From positions 1 to 46,449 of the forward strand of contig JAHDDQ010000023.1 of NCBI GenBank assembly GCA_020629275.1: a stretch of 46,449 nucleotides of DNA. The letters are read 5' to 3'. The notes below the pieces were generated by a model. The model was given only the letters and a program-made list of their open reading frames with translations, made no database searches and had not been told where the DNA came from. How positions within the stretch are numbered: the first letter of the stretch is position 1; each line of letters opens with the position of its first letter. The DNA is from Tenacibaculum sp. (GTDB lineage Bacteria > Bacteroidota > Bacteroidia > Flavobacteriales > Flavobacteriaceae). Made by a program: the position numbers and the translations under genes. Of this stretch, positions 1 through 8,535 are shown piece by piece.

Positions 1-47
1 AAGAAAAAAATTTTGATAGATATAATTCTGCAATTTATGTAGAAGAG

Positions 48-1196
48 TTAAACAATGTTTAGTTGAATTTCGAAAGTCGTTCCTTTACCCATTTCAGATT
101 TCTGAACGAAAATTCTACCATTATGATAATCTTCAATAATTCGTTTAGACAGAGATAAACCCAGTCCCCAACCTCTTTTTTTTGTAGTAAATCCTGGCTT
201 AAAAATTTGATTAAATTGTGATTTAGGAATTCCTTTTCCAGTATCTGAAATAGCTATTTTAACTTGTTTTTCTTCTTCTTTAATAACTATAGCTAAAGCT
301 CCTTTTCCTTGCATTGCGTCGATAGCATTTTTAACAAGGTTCTCAATCACCCAACCGAAAAGCTCAGTATTTAAAGCTACTATAATATCTTCTGAAACAG
401 TACTGAATGAAAAAGAAATTTGTTTAGAACTTCTAGATTTTAAATAATCAAAAGTACTTCGAGTTATAGCAATTATATTCTGATTGTCAAGTTTAGGAAG
501 TGATCCTATTTTAGAAAAACGGCTAGCAATAGTATTTAAACGATTTACATCTTTTTCAATTTCATCTACATATGTTTCATTTATATTCTCGGTACGCAGA
601 ATAGCTATCCAACCTAACAAAGAAGATAAAGGTGTTCCAATTTGATGAGCAGTTTCTTTGGCCATACCTGTCCAAAGTTTATTTTGTTCTGAAATTTTAT
701 TAGTGTTGAAAAATAGTAAGATAACGGCTAAAAATAATCCTAGGATAAGTAATAAAGCTAACGGATAATATTTCAACTTATATAAGATATCTGAATTTCT
801 GTAATAAATATATTCTTTAATCCCAAGTGTGTTTATTTCAATTGGCTTGTTCTGGCTTCTCATGAAATTCAACTGCTCTTGTAGATATAGCAAATCTTTA
901 GATCTTGCAGGATCTAAATTATGAAACTCTTTAATACTTCCATTTTCACCAGTAAGTATAGTTGGAATATCTGTAATACTCTCAAAAACTTTTAGCTCTA
1001 AATTCATATTTGAATTTAAATCTGGATTCGATGCTAATTCTTGAATAGCAGCAGCAAAAATTTCCATTTTTGCACGTTCTTCATTTTTAAATTTTTTGAA
1101 AAAGGAATAGGTGTTCCAAAGTATTAATGTAACAATTACTAGAGAAACAAGTATGGTAATCCGTTTGAACCAAAAAGTATTTTTCAAAAAACTCAT
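48..1196 (-). CDS. Sensor histidine kinase, two-TM, orphan
   Basis: This is a 382-aa membrane sensor kinase that should autophosphorylate on His and pass phosphate to a response regulator. Residues ~12-33 and ~145-163 are membrane segments enclosing a ~110-residue periplasmic sensor that I do not recognise. The dimerisation/phosphoacceptor box follows (AKETAHQIGTPLSSL, H184), with TPL/GW features like NtrB/PAS-type kinases. The ATPase domain is complete: N box (ENLVKNAIDAM, ~285-295), G1 box (DTGKGIP, 318-324), F box (FKPGFTTK) and G2 box (GWGLGLSLS). There is no HAMP or PAS domain. No response regulator is visible next to it, so it is an orphan unless the partner lies left of position 1. The upstream neighbour is divergent. 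The family call is firm; the signal is unknown. Confidence 0.9.
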   Translation of the reverse strand: MSFLKNTFWFKRITILVSLVIVTLILWNTYSFFKKFKNEERAKMEIFAAAIQELASNPDLNSNMNLELKVFESITDIPTILTGENGSIKEFHNLDPARSKDLLYLQEQLNFMRSQNKPIEINTLGIKEYIYYRNSDILYKLKYYPLALLLILGLFLAVILLFFNTNKISEQNKLWTGMAKETAHQIGTPLSSLLGWIAILRTENINETYVDEIEKDVNRLNTIASRFSKIGSLPKLDNQNIIAITRSTFDYLKSRSSKQISFSFSTVSEDIIVALNTELFGWVIENLVKNAIDAMQGKGALAIVIKEEEKQVKIAISDTGKGIPKSQFNQIFKPGFTTKKRGWGLGLSLSKRIIEDYHNGRIFVQKSEMGKGTTFEIQLNIV

Positions 1197-1283
1197 TTGT
1201 CAAATATAAACTATTATACAGTATAACTTTATTCTCAAAAGCATAGTATATTTACAAAACATTATATTGAAAAAAACATAGTT

Positions 1284-2144
1284 ATGCTTACTATAGATCC
1301 TAAAGATATATCAACAGGAAAATTACATTCCTATTTACTAGGAGCCATAGCTCCAAGACCAATAGCTTTTGCAAGTACAATTGATGCAGAAGGCAATCCA
1401 AATTTATCACCTTTTAGTTTTTTTAATGTATTTGGAGCTAATCCACCAACTCTTATTTTTTCACCAGCACGAAGTGTTAGAAATAATACAACAAAACATA
1501 CATTAGACAATTCGGAGGCAACAAGAGAAGTTGTAATAAATGTTGTTAACTATGCCATAGTACAACAAATGTCATTAAGCAGTACCATGTACCCAAAAGG
1601 AGTGAATGAGTTTGAAAAATCAGGGTTAACAATGTTACCTTCAGAAGAAGTAAAACCTTTTAGAGTAGCAGAATCTCCAGTGCAATTTGAGTGTAAGGTA
1701 AAAGACATCATATACACAGGAACAGAAGGAGGTGCAGGGAATTTAATAGTATGTGAAGTTGTTAAAGTGCATATACAAGAAGAGGTTTTAGACGAAAATG
1801 GAGCTATAGATCAACATAAAATAGATTTAGTAGCAAGGGCAGGAGGAAGCTATTATTCCAGAGCACGAGATGGTTTTTTTGAAATACCAAAGCCTCTTTC
1901 TACATTAGGAATAGGCGTAGATAAAATTCCATCATCTATTAGTAATAGTTCTGTGCTTACTGGTAATAATCTAGGAATGTTAGGGAATGTAGAACACTTA
2001 CCTGTACAAGAAGATGTTGATAACTTTGCCAAACAACATCCAAAATTTGTTGGTGTTTCAGAAGAAAAAAAGCATACATTTGCACAAGAATATTTACAGA
2101 AGAATGATGTAGAAAGTGCTTGGAAAGTGCTTTTAATTAAATAG
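1284..2144 (+). CDS. Flavin reductase-like (FMN-binding split barrel) family protein
   Basis: This 286-aa cytosolic protein belongs to the flavin reductase-like FMN-binding family (PF01613 type). Family members bind FMN in a split barrel and either reduce flavins with NAD(P)H or act as uncharacterised oxidoreductases. The family signature is at residues ~19-33 (GAIAPRPIAFAST), followed by an SPFSFFNVFGANPP stretch that contacts flavin. The GGAGNLIVCEVVKVHI strand and a Bacteroidota-type C-terminal extension (~200-286) complete it. The next gene begins only 8 nt downstream, so the two are probably cotranscribed. Substrate and physiological electron acceptor cannot be read from the sequence. 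Confidence 0.85.
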   Translation: MLTIDPKDISTGKLHSYLLGAIAPRPIAFASTIDAEGNPNLSPFSFFNVFGANPPTLIFSPARSVRNNTTKHTLDNSEATREVVINVVNYAIVQQMSLSSTMYPKGVNEFEKSGLTMLPSEEVKPFRVAESPVQFECKVKDIIYTGTEGGAGNLIVCEVVKVHIQEEVLDENGAIDQHKIDLVARAGGSYYSRARDGFFEIPKPLSTLGIGVDKIPSSISNSSVLTGNNLGMLGNVEHLPVQEDVDNFAKQHPKFVGVSEEKKHTFAQEYLQKNDVESAWKVLLIK

Positions 2145-2152
2145 TTAAGAAT

Positions 2153-2518
2153 ATGGAAGTTATAGGTAAGGTTAAATTAATTAACGAAACTCAAACGTTT
2201 GGGAGTAACGGTTTTAGAAAACGTGAGCTAGTGGTTACTACAGATGAGCAGTATCCTCAAATGATTTTAATTGAATTTGTACAAGATAAATGTGATCTAT
2301 TGAATAATTTTCAAGTAGGTCAAGATGTAAAAGTATCAATAAATCTAAGAGGTAGAGAGTGGATTAACCCACAAGGAGAAGCGAAGTATTTTAATTCTGT
2401 TCAGGGATGGAGAATTGAGAATTTACAACAAGCAGCTCCACAAAATTTACCACCAGTTGATCAATTTCAACCAGCTCCAGATTTAACGGAGAACGAACCA
2501 GACGATCTACCTTTCTAA
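2153..2518 (+). CDS. DUF3127 protein with SSB-like acidic C-terminal tip
   Basis: This 121-aa protein matches the DUF3127 family, which is common in Bacteroidota and predicted to have an OB-like fold. The folded part is residues ~1-92 (EVIGKVKLINETQTFGSNGFRKRE..., RGREW, WRIENL). A low-complexity Pro/Gln linker (~93-112) leads to an acidic end, EPDDLPF. That layout (OB-like core, flexible linker, D-D-x-P-F terminus) is the same as bacterial single-stranded DNA-binding protein, whose E. coli tip is DDDIPF and recruits repair and replication enzymes. I infer a nucleic-acid-binding role that borrows the SSB partner network; this is not established for the family. It is cotranscribed with the flavin reductase gene and followed by a strong terminator. 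Confidence 0.85.
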   Translation: MEVIGKVKLINETQTFGSNGFRKRELVVTTDEQYPQMILIEFVQDKCDLLNNFQVGQDVKVSINLRGREWINPQGEAKYFNSVQGWRIENLQQAAPQNLPPVDQFQPAPDLTENEPDDLPF

Positions 2519-2543
2519 AAGGAAGTTAAATATATTTAGTTTT

Positions 2544-2574
2544 AAAAAGAGCGCAATTTAATTGCGCTCTTTTT
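2544..2574 (+). terminator. Rho-independent terminator after the DUF3127 gene
   Basis: A near-perfect inverted repeat (AAAAAGAGCGCAATT / AATTGCGCTCTTTTT) with a GC core ends in a T run and lies 26 nt after the stop codon. The A/T flanks make it potentially bidirectional, serving the minus-strand DUF1456 gene as well. Confidence 0.9.
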
Positions 2575-2620
2575 ATTTTTTATATTATTCTAAAGATACT
2601 TGCTATATTTAATAATAAGA

Positions 2621-2872
2621 TCATTTTTTTGGAGACTCTTTCTTTTCAGGCATTGGTCCCCTTAAATGAATAATTAATCCATTTAAAAAATTTCTTAAAA
2701 ACTGATCTCCACATTCCATATATTTAGGATGGTCTTCTTTTCTAAAGAAAGCTCCTAATTCTGCTTTAGATACTTTAAAATCTACTAAGGCACAGATATC
2801 AACAATATCTGTGTCGCGTAATTTGTGCGCTACACGTAGCTTCTTGAAAACGTCGTTATTTGTTAGTCCCAT
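2621..2872 (-). CDS. DUF1456 family protein, single-repeat form
   Basis: This 83-aa cytosolic protein carries one copy of the DUF1456 (YehS-type) module. It opens with TNNDVFKKLRVAHKLRD, then DIVDICAL, then KAELGAFFRKEDHPKYMECGDQ, and closes with the conserved FLRNFLNGLIIHLRG. Enterobacterial YehS proteins carry two such modules in ~150 aa; here the second is replaced by a short charged tail (MPEKKESPKK). The intact stop and clean tail suggest a natural single-module form rather than a truncation. The function of the family is unknown. It probably shares its transcript with the MFS gene 34 nt upstream. Confidence 0.8.
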   Translation of the reverse strand: MGLTNNDVFKKLRVAHKLRDTDIVDICALVDFKVSKAELGAFFRKEDHPKYMECGDQFLRNFLNGLIIHLRGPMPEKKESPKK

Positions 2873-2906
2873 AAGGCAAAGGTATTATTAAATTAAAACG
2901 TAACGC

Positions 2907-4061
2907 CTAAAATGTCTTTTTTAATTTAGAAATTAAAGCAACAGCAATACAACAACTAAGTGTTAGAATAGCAAAACTATAAGTAAGATTACTTAATTTA
3001 GAAATGTAACCAATTAATACAGGAGCAGACAAGAAGCCCAGAAAACCTATTCCAGAAACAAATGAAATAGCCAGTGTTTTATTTTGTACTGCGCTTTTAC
3101 TGGTAAGTCTTATAATTTCAGGATAAATTACAGATAATCCCATGCCAAGCAAGCTAAATCCTGTAAGAACAATTATAAATTGACCAGTTAATACTAAAAG
3201 ATGTCCAACAATAGCAATTGAAAAGCCATACAGGATGGTTTTAACAGATCCAATAGTTAGACTAATTTTATCTCCAAAAAAACGTCCTAACATCATGAAA
3301 AATGAAAAAAACAAAAAACCTAATCCTAGAAAACTTTCTGTGGTAACTAATACTTCATCTTTTAAAAACAATGGACTCCAATATTCAATAGAGCCTTCGT
3401 TTCCTGAAATAATAACACCAATCAAAGCTAATATGAGAAGAGGTTTTAATTGAGCAAATGAAACTTTAATTTTTCGTTGACTAACATTACTTTTAATAGT
3501 GTAATATTTCTTTATAAAGAGTAAGTTGATGAAAGAGACTAATAAAATAATTATTGCGAAATGAACTAAGGGAGTTTTTATAAATGTAATAAATATGCTA
3601 CCTAGGCCAGCTCCAATAACACCACCTAGACTAAAAAAACCGTGAGCGGTTGACATAAAGTTTACCTTATCTAGTTGTTCAATTTCTGCTATTAATGAAT
3701 TCATAGCGATGTTAGTAATTGAAGAAAGTAAACCAATAGTAAATAGTGAACTACAAAGTTGATAGTAAGATCCAGATAGGATTGGGAAAACATAACATAA
3801 AGCAAATAATAAAATACCAATTCCTGTTGTTTTACCAGTACCAACATTATTGATAATCTTCGAAGAAAAAGGAATGCTAATTAATGCGCCAACAGAAAAA
3901 ATAAATAGTGCGAAACCTATTTCGGCATCATTTAAAAGTAAGTGTTCTTTAACATAAGGAATGTATAACACCCAAGTTCCTGTTAAAATATTCATCGATG
4001 CAAACACGAATAAGACCGCAAAATATCTGGGGTTTTTAATAATGGTAAAAACAGACTTCAT
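2907..4061 (-). CDS. MFS transporter
   Basis: This 384-aa inner-membrane permease has about 12 hydrophobic segments in two halves, with the central loop near residue 195 (KSNVSQRKIK). The pattern resembles the FucP/YbjJ-like branch of the major facilitator superfamily. Supporting features are a conserved first helix with NILTGTWVLYIPYVKEHL, the loop-2/3 stretch ISIPFSSKIINNVGTGK, and GFFSLGGVIGAGLGS in helix 5. No substrate-specific motif is recognisable; sugars or drug-like compounds are both possible. It sits between the VTT protein and DUF1456, all on the minus strand. Confidence 0.85.
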   Translation of the reverse strand: MKSVFTIIKNPRYFAVLFVFASMNILTGTWVLYIPYVKEHLLLNDAEIGFALFIFSVGALISIPFSSKIINNVGTGKTTGIGILLFALCYVFPILSGSYYQLCSSLFTIGLLSSITNIAMNSLIAEIEQLDKVNFMSTAHGFFSLGGVIGAGLGSIFITFIKTPLVHFAIIILLVSFINLLFIKKYYTIKSNVSQRKIKVSFAQLKPLLILALIGVIISGNEGSIEYWSPLFLKDEVLVTTESFLGLGFLFFSFFMMLGRFFGDKISLTIGSVKTILYGFSIAIVGHLLVLTGQFIIVLTGFSLLGMGLSVIYPEIIRLTSKSAVQNKTLAISFVSGIGFLGFLSAPVLIGYISKLSNLTYSFAILTLSCCIAVALISKLKKTF

Positions 4062-4141
4062 AATTACAAATAACGTATACTTTTAGGCAGGAGAGTACAC
4101 ATAATTATTCATTTTATGGTAATAAAAAAACAGTCAGTCTT

Positions 4142-4765
4142 TTAACTCACTACAGAAAATATAGCCCAGGCATAGACCGCAAAACGTAAAAATCGAAATA
4201 AGCCAAATATAACTACATTTTTAAAAGGGTATTTAATCATTCCCGCAGTCATACAACTTATAGCAAAAGGAAGCGGAAGTAAAGCGCCAACTAAAATCAA
4301 AAAACCACCCCATTTTTTAGTATTTCTAAGATGCTTTGCCATTTTAATTTCTAAGTAATCTTTTACAGCCTTTATCTTCAAAGAAGATTTTCCGATGAAG
4401 TATGAGGTTAACCCACCAAAATAAGATAATGTTGCTAACAGTATTACATTCAATAAAGGTTCGGTAGTTTTTTTAGACCAAGCAATGAATATTTCAGGAG
4501 GTATTAAACCTAAGATAGTTTCAGAGACAAAAAAGGTAATTAACAAGCTTATCCTAGAAAAAGTTTGTGTCATAGCTTGTAAACCATCATTAATATTGTA
4601 AACATATTTATTAAACAAAATTAAAGAAATAACTACAGCTATTATAGGCCAGAAGGCTTTCTTTAAACTTTCCCAAATGAACATGTAAAAGCCAGTACGA
4701 TTGTAGTAATTATGCAATCTTTGATAATGTGGTTTTTTTATTGACTTTTTCGGTTTCTTACTCAT
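4142..4765 (-). CDS. VTT-domain (DedA/SNARE-associated-like) membrane protein
   Basis: This 207-aa membrane protein starts with a strongly basic cytosolic tail (SKKPKKSIKKPHYQR). One TM segment follows (~40-58) and then a VTT-like core of several helices. Core features are the reentrant segment ETILGLIPPEIFIAW, a glycine-rich LSYFGGLTSYFIGK helix, and the family-like GGFLILVGALLPLPFAISCMTAG helix. VTT/DedA proteins are linked to lipid scrambling or membrane-potential homeostasis; that role is inferred here by family only. It precedes the MFS gene by 80 nt on the same strand. I am confident of the membrane topology and less so of the exact subfamily. Confidence 0.7.
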   Translation of the reverse strand: MSKKPKKSIKKPHYQRLHNYYNRTGFYMFIWESLKKAFWPIIAVVISLILFNKYVYNINDGLQAMTQTFSRISLLITFFVSETILGLIPPEIFIAWSKKTTEPLLNVILLATLSYFGGLTSYFIGKSSLKIKAVKDYLEIKMAKHLRNTKKWGGFLILVGALLPLPFAISCMTAGMIKYPFKNVVIFGLFRFLRFAVYAWAIFSVVS

Positions 4766-4840
4766 TTTCTATTAGCCTCTAATTTTTTAAAGCGCAAAAA
4801 TACGAGGTAATTGGATAAAAGCAAACAAATATCGTGTTAA

Positions 4841-6397
4841 TTATAAAAGGTTTATAGCGGCTTCAGCACATCGTTCACCATCCATAGCTGCAGATATAAT
4901 ACCACCCGCATAACCACCACCTTCACCACAAGGGAAAAGACCTTGTATTTGTGGGTGTTCAAGATTTTCTTTTCGAGGAATGTTTACTGGAGATGAGGTT
5001 CGCGATTCTACACCAATAATATTTGCTTCTGAAGTATAATAACCATGCATTTTTTTTCCAAAAGAAGCAAAGCCCTTTCTAAGTCTACTTCCTATTAATT
5101 TTGGAAGAATAGAATGCATAGGGGAAGAATTTAAGCCAGGTTGATAAGACGTTTCGTTTAAAGTAGATGACAGTTTTCCTTCAACAAAATCCGTCAACCG
5201 TTGAGCTGGTGCGACTTGAGTTTTACCACCAGCATTGAACGCTAGTTTTTCTAAGTCTTTTTGGAATTGTAATCCTTTCAAAACACCAAATTGCTCATAT
5301 TTAGGTAAATCTTGATCTACATTTATTTCAACAACAATTCCAGAATTAGCAAATTTATTATTTCGTCGAGAAGGGGACATACCGTTAACAACAACTTCAC
5401 CATTGGCAGTTGCTGCAGGAACTATAAAACCACCTGGACACATACAAAAAGAATATACACCCCGATTTCCTACTTGATGAACCAAACTGTAGGCAGCGGC
5501 AGGTAATAATTCATCTCTTTCTCCAGAACAGCTATACTGAATTTGATCTATAATTTGTTGTGGATGTTCAACTCGAACTCCCATAGCGAATGATTTTGCT
5601 TTTAACAGAATATTTTTCCTGTGTAATAGTTCATAGACATCTCTTGAAGAATGCCCAGTTGCTAATATCACGGAATTAACCGCCATTTCTGTACCATTTT
5701 GTAATAGAATAGCTTTTAACTTATTATTTTTTATAGTGAAATCTACAACACGAGTTTCAAAATGAATTTCTCCTCCAAACTTTAAAATAGTTTCACGTAT
5801 ATTTTGAATTATTTTTGGAAGTTTGTTTGTACCAATATGTGGGTGTGCATCGATTAATATTTGATCAGTAGCGCCATGATAAACTAAGTTTTCAAAAATA
5901 CGCCTAACATCGCCACGTTTTAAACTTCGAGTGTATAATTTACCATCTGAATAGGTTCCTGCTCCACCTTCTCCAAAGCAATAATTTGAATCTTCATTTA
6001 CTTCGTGATGTTGATTAATAGCTCGTAAATCTCGTCTTCTGTCCTGTACGTTTTTACCACGTTCGAGCACTATAGGTTTGTAGCCCAATTCTATACAACG
6101 TAGCGCAGCATACATGCCAGCTGGACCAAAGCCAATAATATGAATTTCTTTTGCCGAAGAAACATCTTGATATTCAAATGTATAGTCGGGTTTATTGGGT
6201 AACGGTTCGTTAATGTAAACGGCAACTTTATAGTTAAAGATTATTTGTTTCTTTCGAGCATCTATAGATTTACGTAATACTTTAATTCCTGAAATTTCAG
6301 AAGTACTAACGTCTAACTGTTTGGATGCTTTTCTTTTTAAAATATCCGTTTGTTTTTCTTCAAAAAGATTAACACGGAGTTGAATTTCTTTAACCAT
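4841..6397 (-). CDS. NAD(P)/FAD-dependent oxidoreductase, COG2509 type
   Basis: This 518-aa cytosolic flavoprotein belongs to the uncharacterised FAD-dependent dehydrogenase group COG2509. A small N-terminal domain (~1-80) precedes the dinucleotide-binding fold: HIIGFGPAGMYAAL (GxGPAG at 89-94) with E112 at the end of strand 2 for the ribose. Conserved blocks follow: CFGEGGAGTYSDGKLYTR, the VILATGHSSRDVY motif near residue 245, SFAMGVRVEHPQ, and a C-terminal GEGGGYAGGIISAAMDG flavin-contact motif. Length is typical. It is divergent from the AtoE gene, with a TAATTTTG -7-like box at 6402-6409. The substrate is unknown. Confidence 0.88.
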   Translation of the reverse strand: MVKEIQLRVNLFEEKQTDILKRKASKQLDVSTSEISGIKVLRKSIDARKKQIIFNYKVAVYINEPLPNKPDYTFEYQDVSSAKEIHIIGFGPAGMYAALRCIELGYKPIVLERGKNVQDRRRDLRAINQHHEVNEDSNYCFGEGGAGTYSDGKLYTRSLKRGDVRRIFENLVYHGATDQILIDAHPHIGTNKLPKIIQNIRETILKFGGEIHFETRVVDFTIKNNKLKAILLQNGTEMAVNSVILATGHSSRDVYELLHRKNILLKAKSFAMGVRVEHPQQIIDQIQYSCSGERDELLPAAAYSLVHQVGNRGVYSFCMCPGGFIVPAATANGEVVVNGMSPSRRNNKFANSGIVVEINVDQDLPKYEQFGVLKGLQFQKDLEKLAFNAGGKTQVAPAQRLTDFVEGKLSSTLNETSYQPGLNSSPMHSILPKLIGSRLRKGFASFGKKMHGYYTSEANIIGVESRTSSPVNIPRKENLEHPQIQGLFPCGEGGGYAGGIISAAMDGERCAEAAINLL

Positions 6398-6461
6398 GCT
6401 GCAAAATTATGGAAAATTCAATTGATACGATTTTTTTATTTTAGCAAATAAACTAATTTGT

Positions 6462-7841
6462 ATGAAACTAACTTTGGTTATCGAACATCTTTTTAAAAAG
6501 TATATTCCTTCTCCATTTACTATAGCGATAGTGTTAACGGTAATCACAATTTTATTAGCTATACTTTTAACCAAACCAGAATCAGTAGATACATTTTCAT
6601 ATTCTTTTGATGTTTTACAGTATTGGGAAAAAGGAATTTGGACAAACGGATTGCTGGTTTTTGCTTATCAAATGATGTTGATTTTAGTTTTGGGGCATGT
6701 TCTAGTTCTGAGTAAGCCAGCTAATATTATTATTTCAAAAATAACAAAGTATTGTAGTACCACAGCAAATAGTGCTGCTATTGTTAGCGCTATTACGATG
6801 TTCGTTGCTTTTTTTAACTGGGGTTTAGGATTAATTTTTGGAGCATTATTGGCAAGAAAGGTTGCAGAAGATGCGCAACGTAAAGATTTAGCATTAAATT
6901 ACCCGATAATTGGAGCTGCGGGTTATGTTGGTTTAATGGTTTGGCATGGTGGTATTTCAGGTTCTGCACCTATTAAAATTAATGAAGATGGACATATAAA
7001 GAATATTATGAAGACAATTTCTTCTGAAGAAACTATTACCAACATACCAAATAGTATTAGTTATGGTGAGACTGTTTTGAGTTGGTGGAATTTATTGATT
7101 TTCTTAGTTGTCGTAATTGCGATATCAACAACATTTTATCTTATAGTGAAGAAAGCAAAACCAACAAAGATTAAGTTAGTTGAATATAAAGTTGAGGAAG
7201 CTATAAATGAAACTTCCAAGGTAGAAAAACTAGACAATTCAAAATTATTCGCAACTGTTTTGGGCTTATTTATATTATGTGTCTTTGTATTACGATATTG
7301 GAATGACATCATAGTACTAAAAATAACTCCTAATTTAATTAATTTCTTTATGTTAGGTTTAGGAATACTATTACACGGAAGCTTTAAGAAATTTACAAAT
7401 GCCGTTGGAGCATCTATCTCAGATGTATCAGGGATTTTAATACAATTTCCATTGTATTTTGGAATTATGGGAATCATGAAAAGTACAGGTATGGTTTTAT
7501 TAATTTCTGATTTTTTTGTATCAATTTCAACTGCTACAACACTACCTATTTTTACTTTTTTCAGTGCAGGAATAATAAATATTTTTGTGCCTAGTGGAGG
7601 AGGTCAGTGGATTGTTCAAGGTCCAATTGTAGTGGAGAGCGCTTTACAATTAGGCGTGCCTTTACCAAAAGCCATAATGGCTTTGGCTTATGGAGATCAG
7701 GTAACAAATATGCTACAACCATTTTGGGCGTTGCCGTTATTAGGAATTACGAAATTAAAAGCAAAAGAAATTTTACCTTACACCCTTATAGCTATGTTAG
7801 TAGGAAGTGCAATCTACTTACTAGGATTATTAATTTTTTAA
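6462..7841 (+). CDS. Short-chain fatty acid transporter, AtoE family
   Basis: This 459-aa inner-membrane permease matches the AtoE/SCFA_trans family, which imports acetoacetate, butyrate and similar short-chain acids. Identifying features are the N-terminal FKKYIPSPFTIAIVLT, a FNWGLGLIFGALLAR helix, the PIIGAAGYVGLMVWHGGISGSAP block, and near the C-terminus IFVPSGGGQWIVQGPIV and YGDQVTNMLQPFWALP. About 11-12 membrane segments are visible. A hydrophilic loop lies near 230-260. Length equals the family norm. aat follows 21 nt downstream, probably on the same transcript although functionally unrelated. Confidence 0.9.
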   Translation: MKLTLVIEHLFKKYIPSPFTIAIVLTVITILLAILLTKPESVDTFSYSFDVLQYWEKGIWTNGLLVFAYQMMLILVLGHVLVLSKPANIIISKITKYCSTTANSAAIVSAITMFVAFFNWGLGLIFGALLARKVAEDAQRKDLALNYPIIGAAGYVGLMVWHGGISGSAPIKINEDGHIKNIMKTISSEETITNIPNSISYGETVLSWWNLLIFLVVVIAISTTFYLIVKKAKPTKIKLVEYKVEEAINETSKVEKLDNSKLFATVLGLFILCVFVLRYWNDIIVLKITPNLINFFMLGLGILLHGSFKKFTNAVGASISDVSGILIQFPLYFGIMGIMKSTGMVLLISDFFVSISTATTLPIFTFFSAGIINIFVPSGGGQWIVQGPIVVESALQLGVPLPKAIMALAYGDQVTNMLQPFWALPLLGITKLKAKEILPYTLIAMLVGSAIYLLGLLIF

Positions 7842-7862
7842 AGAATAAATGAAGAGTGAATT

Positions 7863-8486
7863 ATGATTTGGTTAGAAGAACATACTAAATTTCCTTCTTA
7901 TGAAGCGGTAAACTCGGATGGGATTATAGCATTAGGAGGTAATTTATCTGTAGAACGCTTAGTATATGCATATCAAAAAGGAATTTTTCCTTGGTTCAAC
8001 GAAAATGAACCTATAGTTTGGTATTGCCCAGAAGAGCGTATGGTTTTATTTCCAAATGAATTAAGAGTTTCTAAGTCAATGCGACAGGTTTTACGTAAGC
8101 ATAATTTTAAGATAACACAAAACCAAGTATTTAAAGAAGTAATTTTTAATTGTAAGCACATCGAACGTATCGATCAGGATGGAACATGGATAACAGATGA
8201 TATGCAACAAGCATATATTAATTTACATGAGAAAGGATACGCAAAATCAATAGAAATTTGGCAAAACGATAAATTAGTTGGTGGTTTGTACGGAGTTGAT
8301 TTAGGAAATGGGGTTTTTTGTGGAGAAAGTATGTTTAGTAAAGCTAGTAATATGAGTAAAGTAGCCTTTATACACCTTGCTAAAGAATGTGGTTATAAGC
8401 TTATAGATTGTCAGATTCATAATGAACATCTAGAAAGTTTAGGAGCTAGAGAAATAACTAGAGAACAATTTTTGAAATACTTATAA
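7863..8486 (+). CDS. aat: Leucyl/phenylalanyl-tRNA--protein transferase
   Basis: Aat adds Leu or Phe from aminoacyl-tRNA to proteins with N-terminal Arg or Lys, marking them for ClpS/ClpAP degradation (bacterial N-degron pathway). All hallmark blocks are present in 207 aa: ALGGNLSVERLVYAYQKGIF with PWF (24-45), WYCPEERMVLFP (53-64), DGTWIT (106-111), GGLYGV (140-145), and FCGESMFS (152-159). The C-terminal DCQIHNEHLESLGA motif completes it. Length is slightly below the proteobacterial norm but typical for Bacteroidota. It lies 21 nt behind the AtoE gene and converges on the SprB-repeat gene. Confidence 0.96.
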   Translation: MIWLEEHTKFPSYEAVNSDGIIALGGNLSVERLVYAYQKGIFPWFNENEPIVWYCPEERMVLFPNELRVSKSMRQVLRKHNFKITQNQVFKEVIFNCKHIERIDQDGTWITDDMQQAYINLHEKGYAKSIEIWQNDKLVGGLYGVDLGNGVFCGESMFSKASNMSKVAFIHLAKECGYKLIDCQIHNEHLESLGAREITREQFLKYL

Positions 8487-8535
8487 AGCTTTAACTTTTG
8501 TGTGTGAAAGGATAATATATTAATGGTTTAACTAG

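Noticed and set aside
1..47. Possible end of a gene at the left edge.
   Set aside because: Only 47 nt, no start codon on the minus strand and no recognisable peptide on either strand.
8487..8535. Possible remainder of the SprB-repeat gene.
   Set aside because: Reading past the TAG gives 14 unrelated codons to a TAA; no repeat-like residues.
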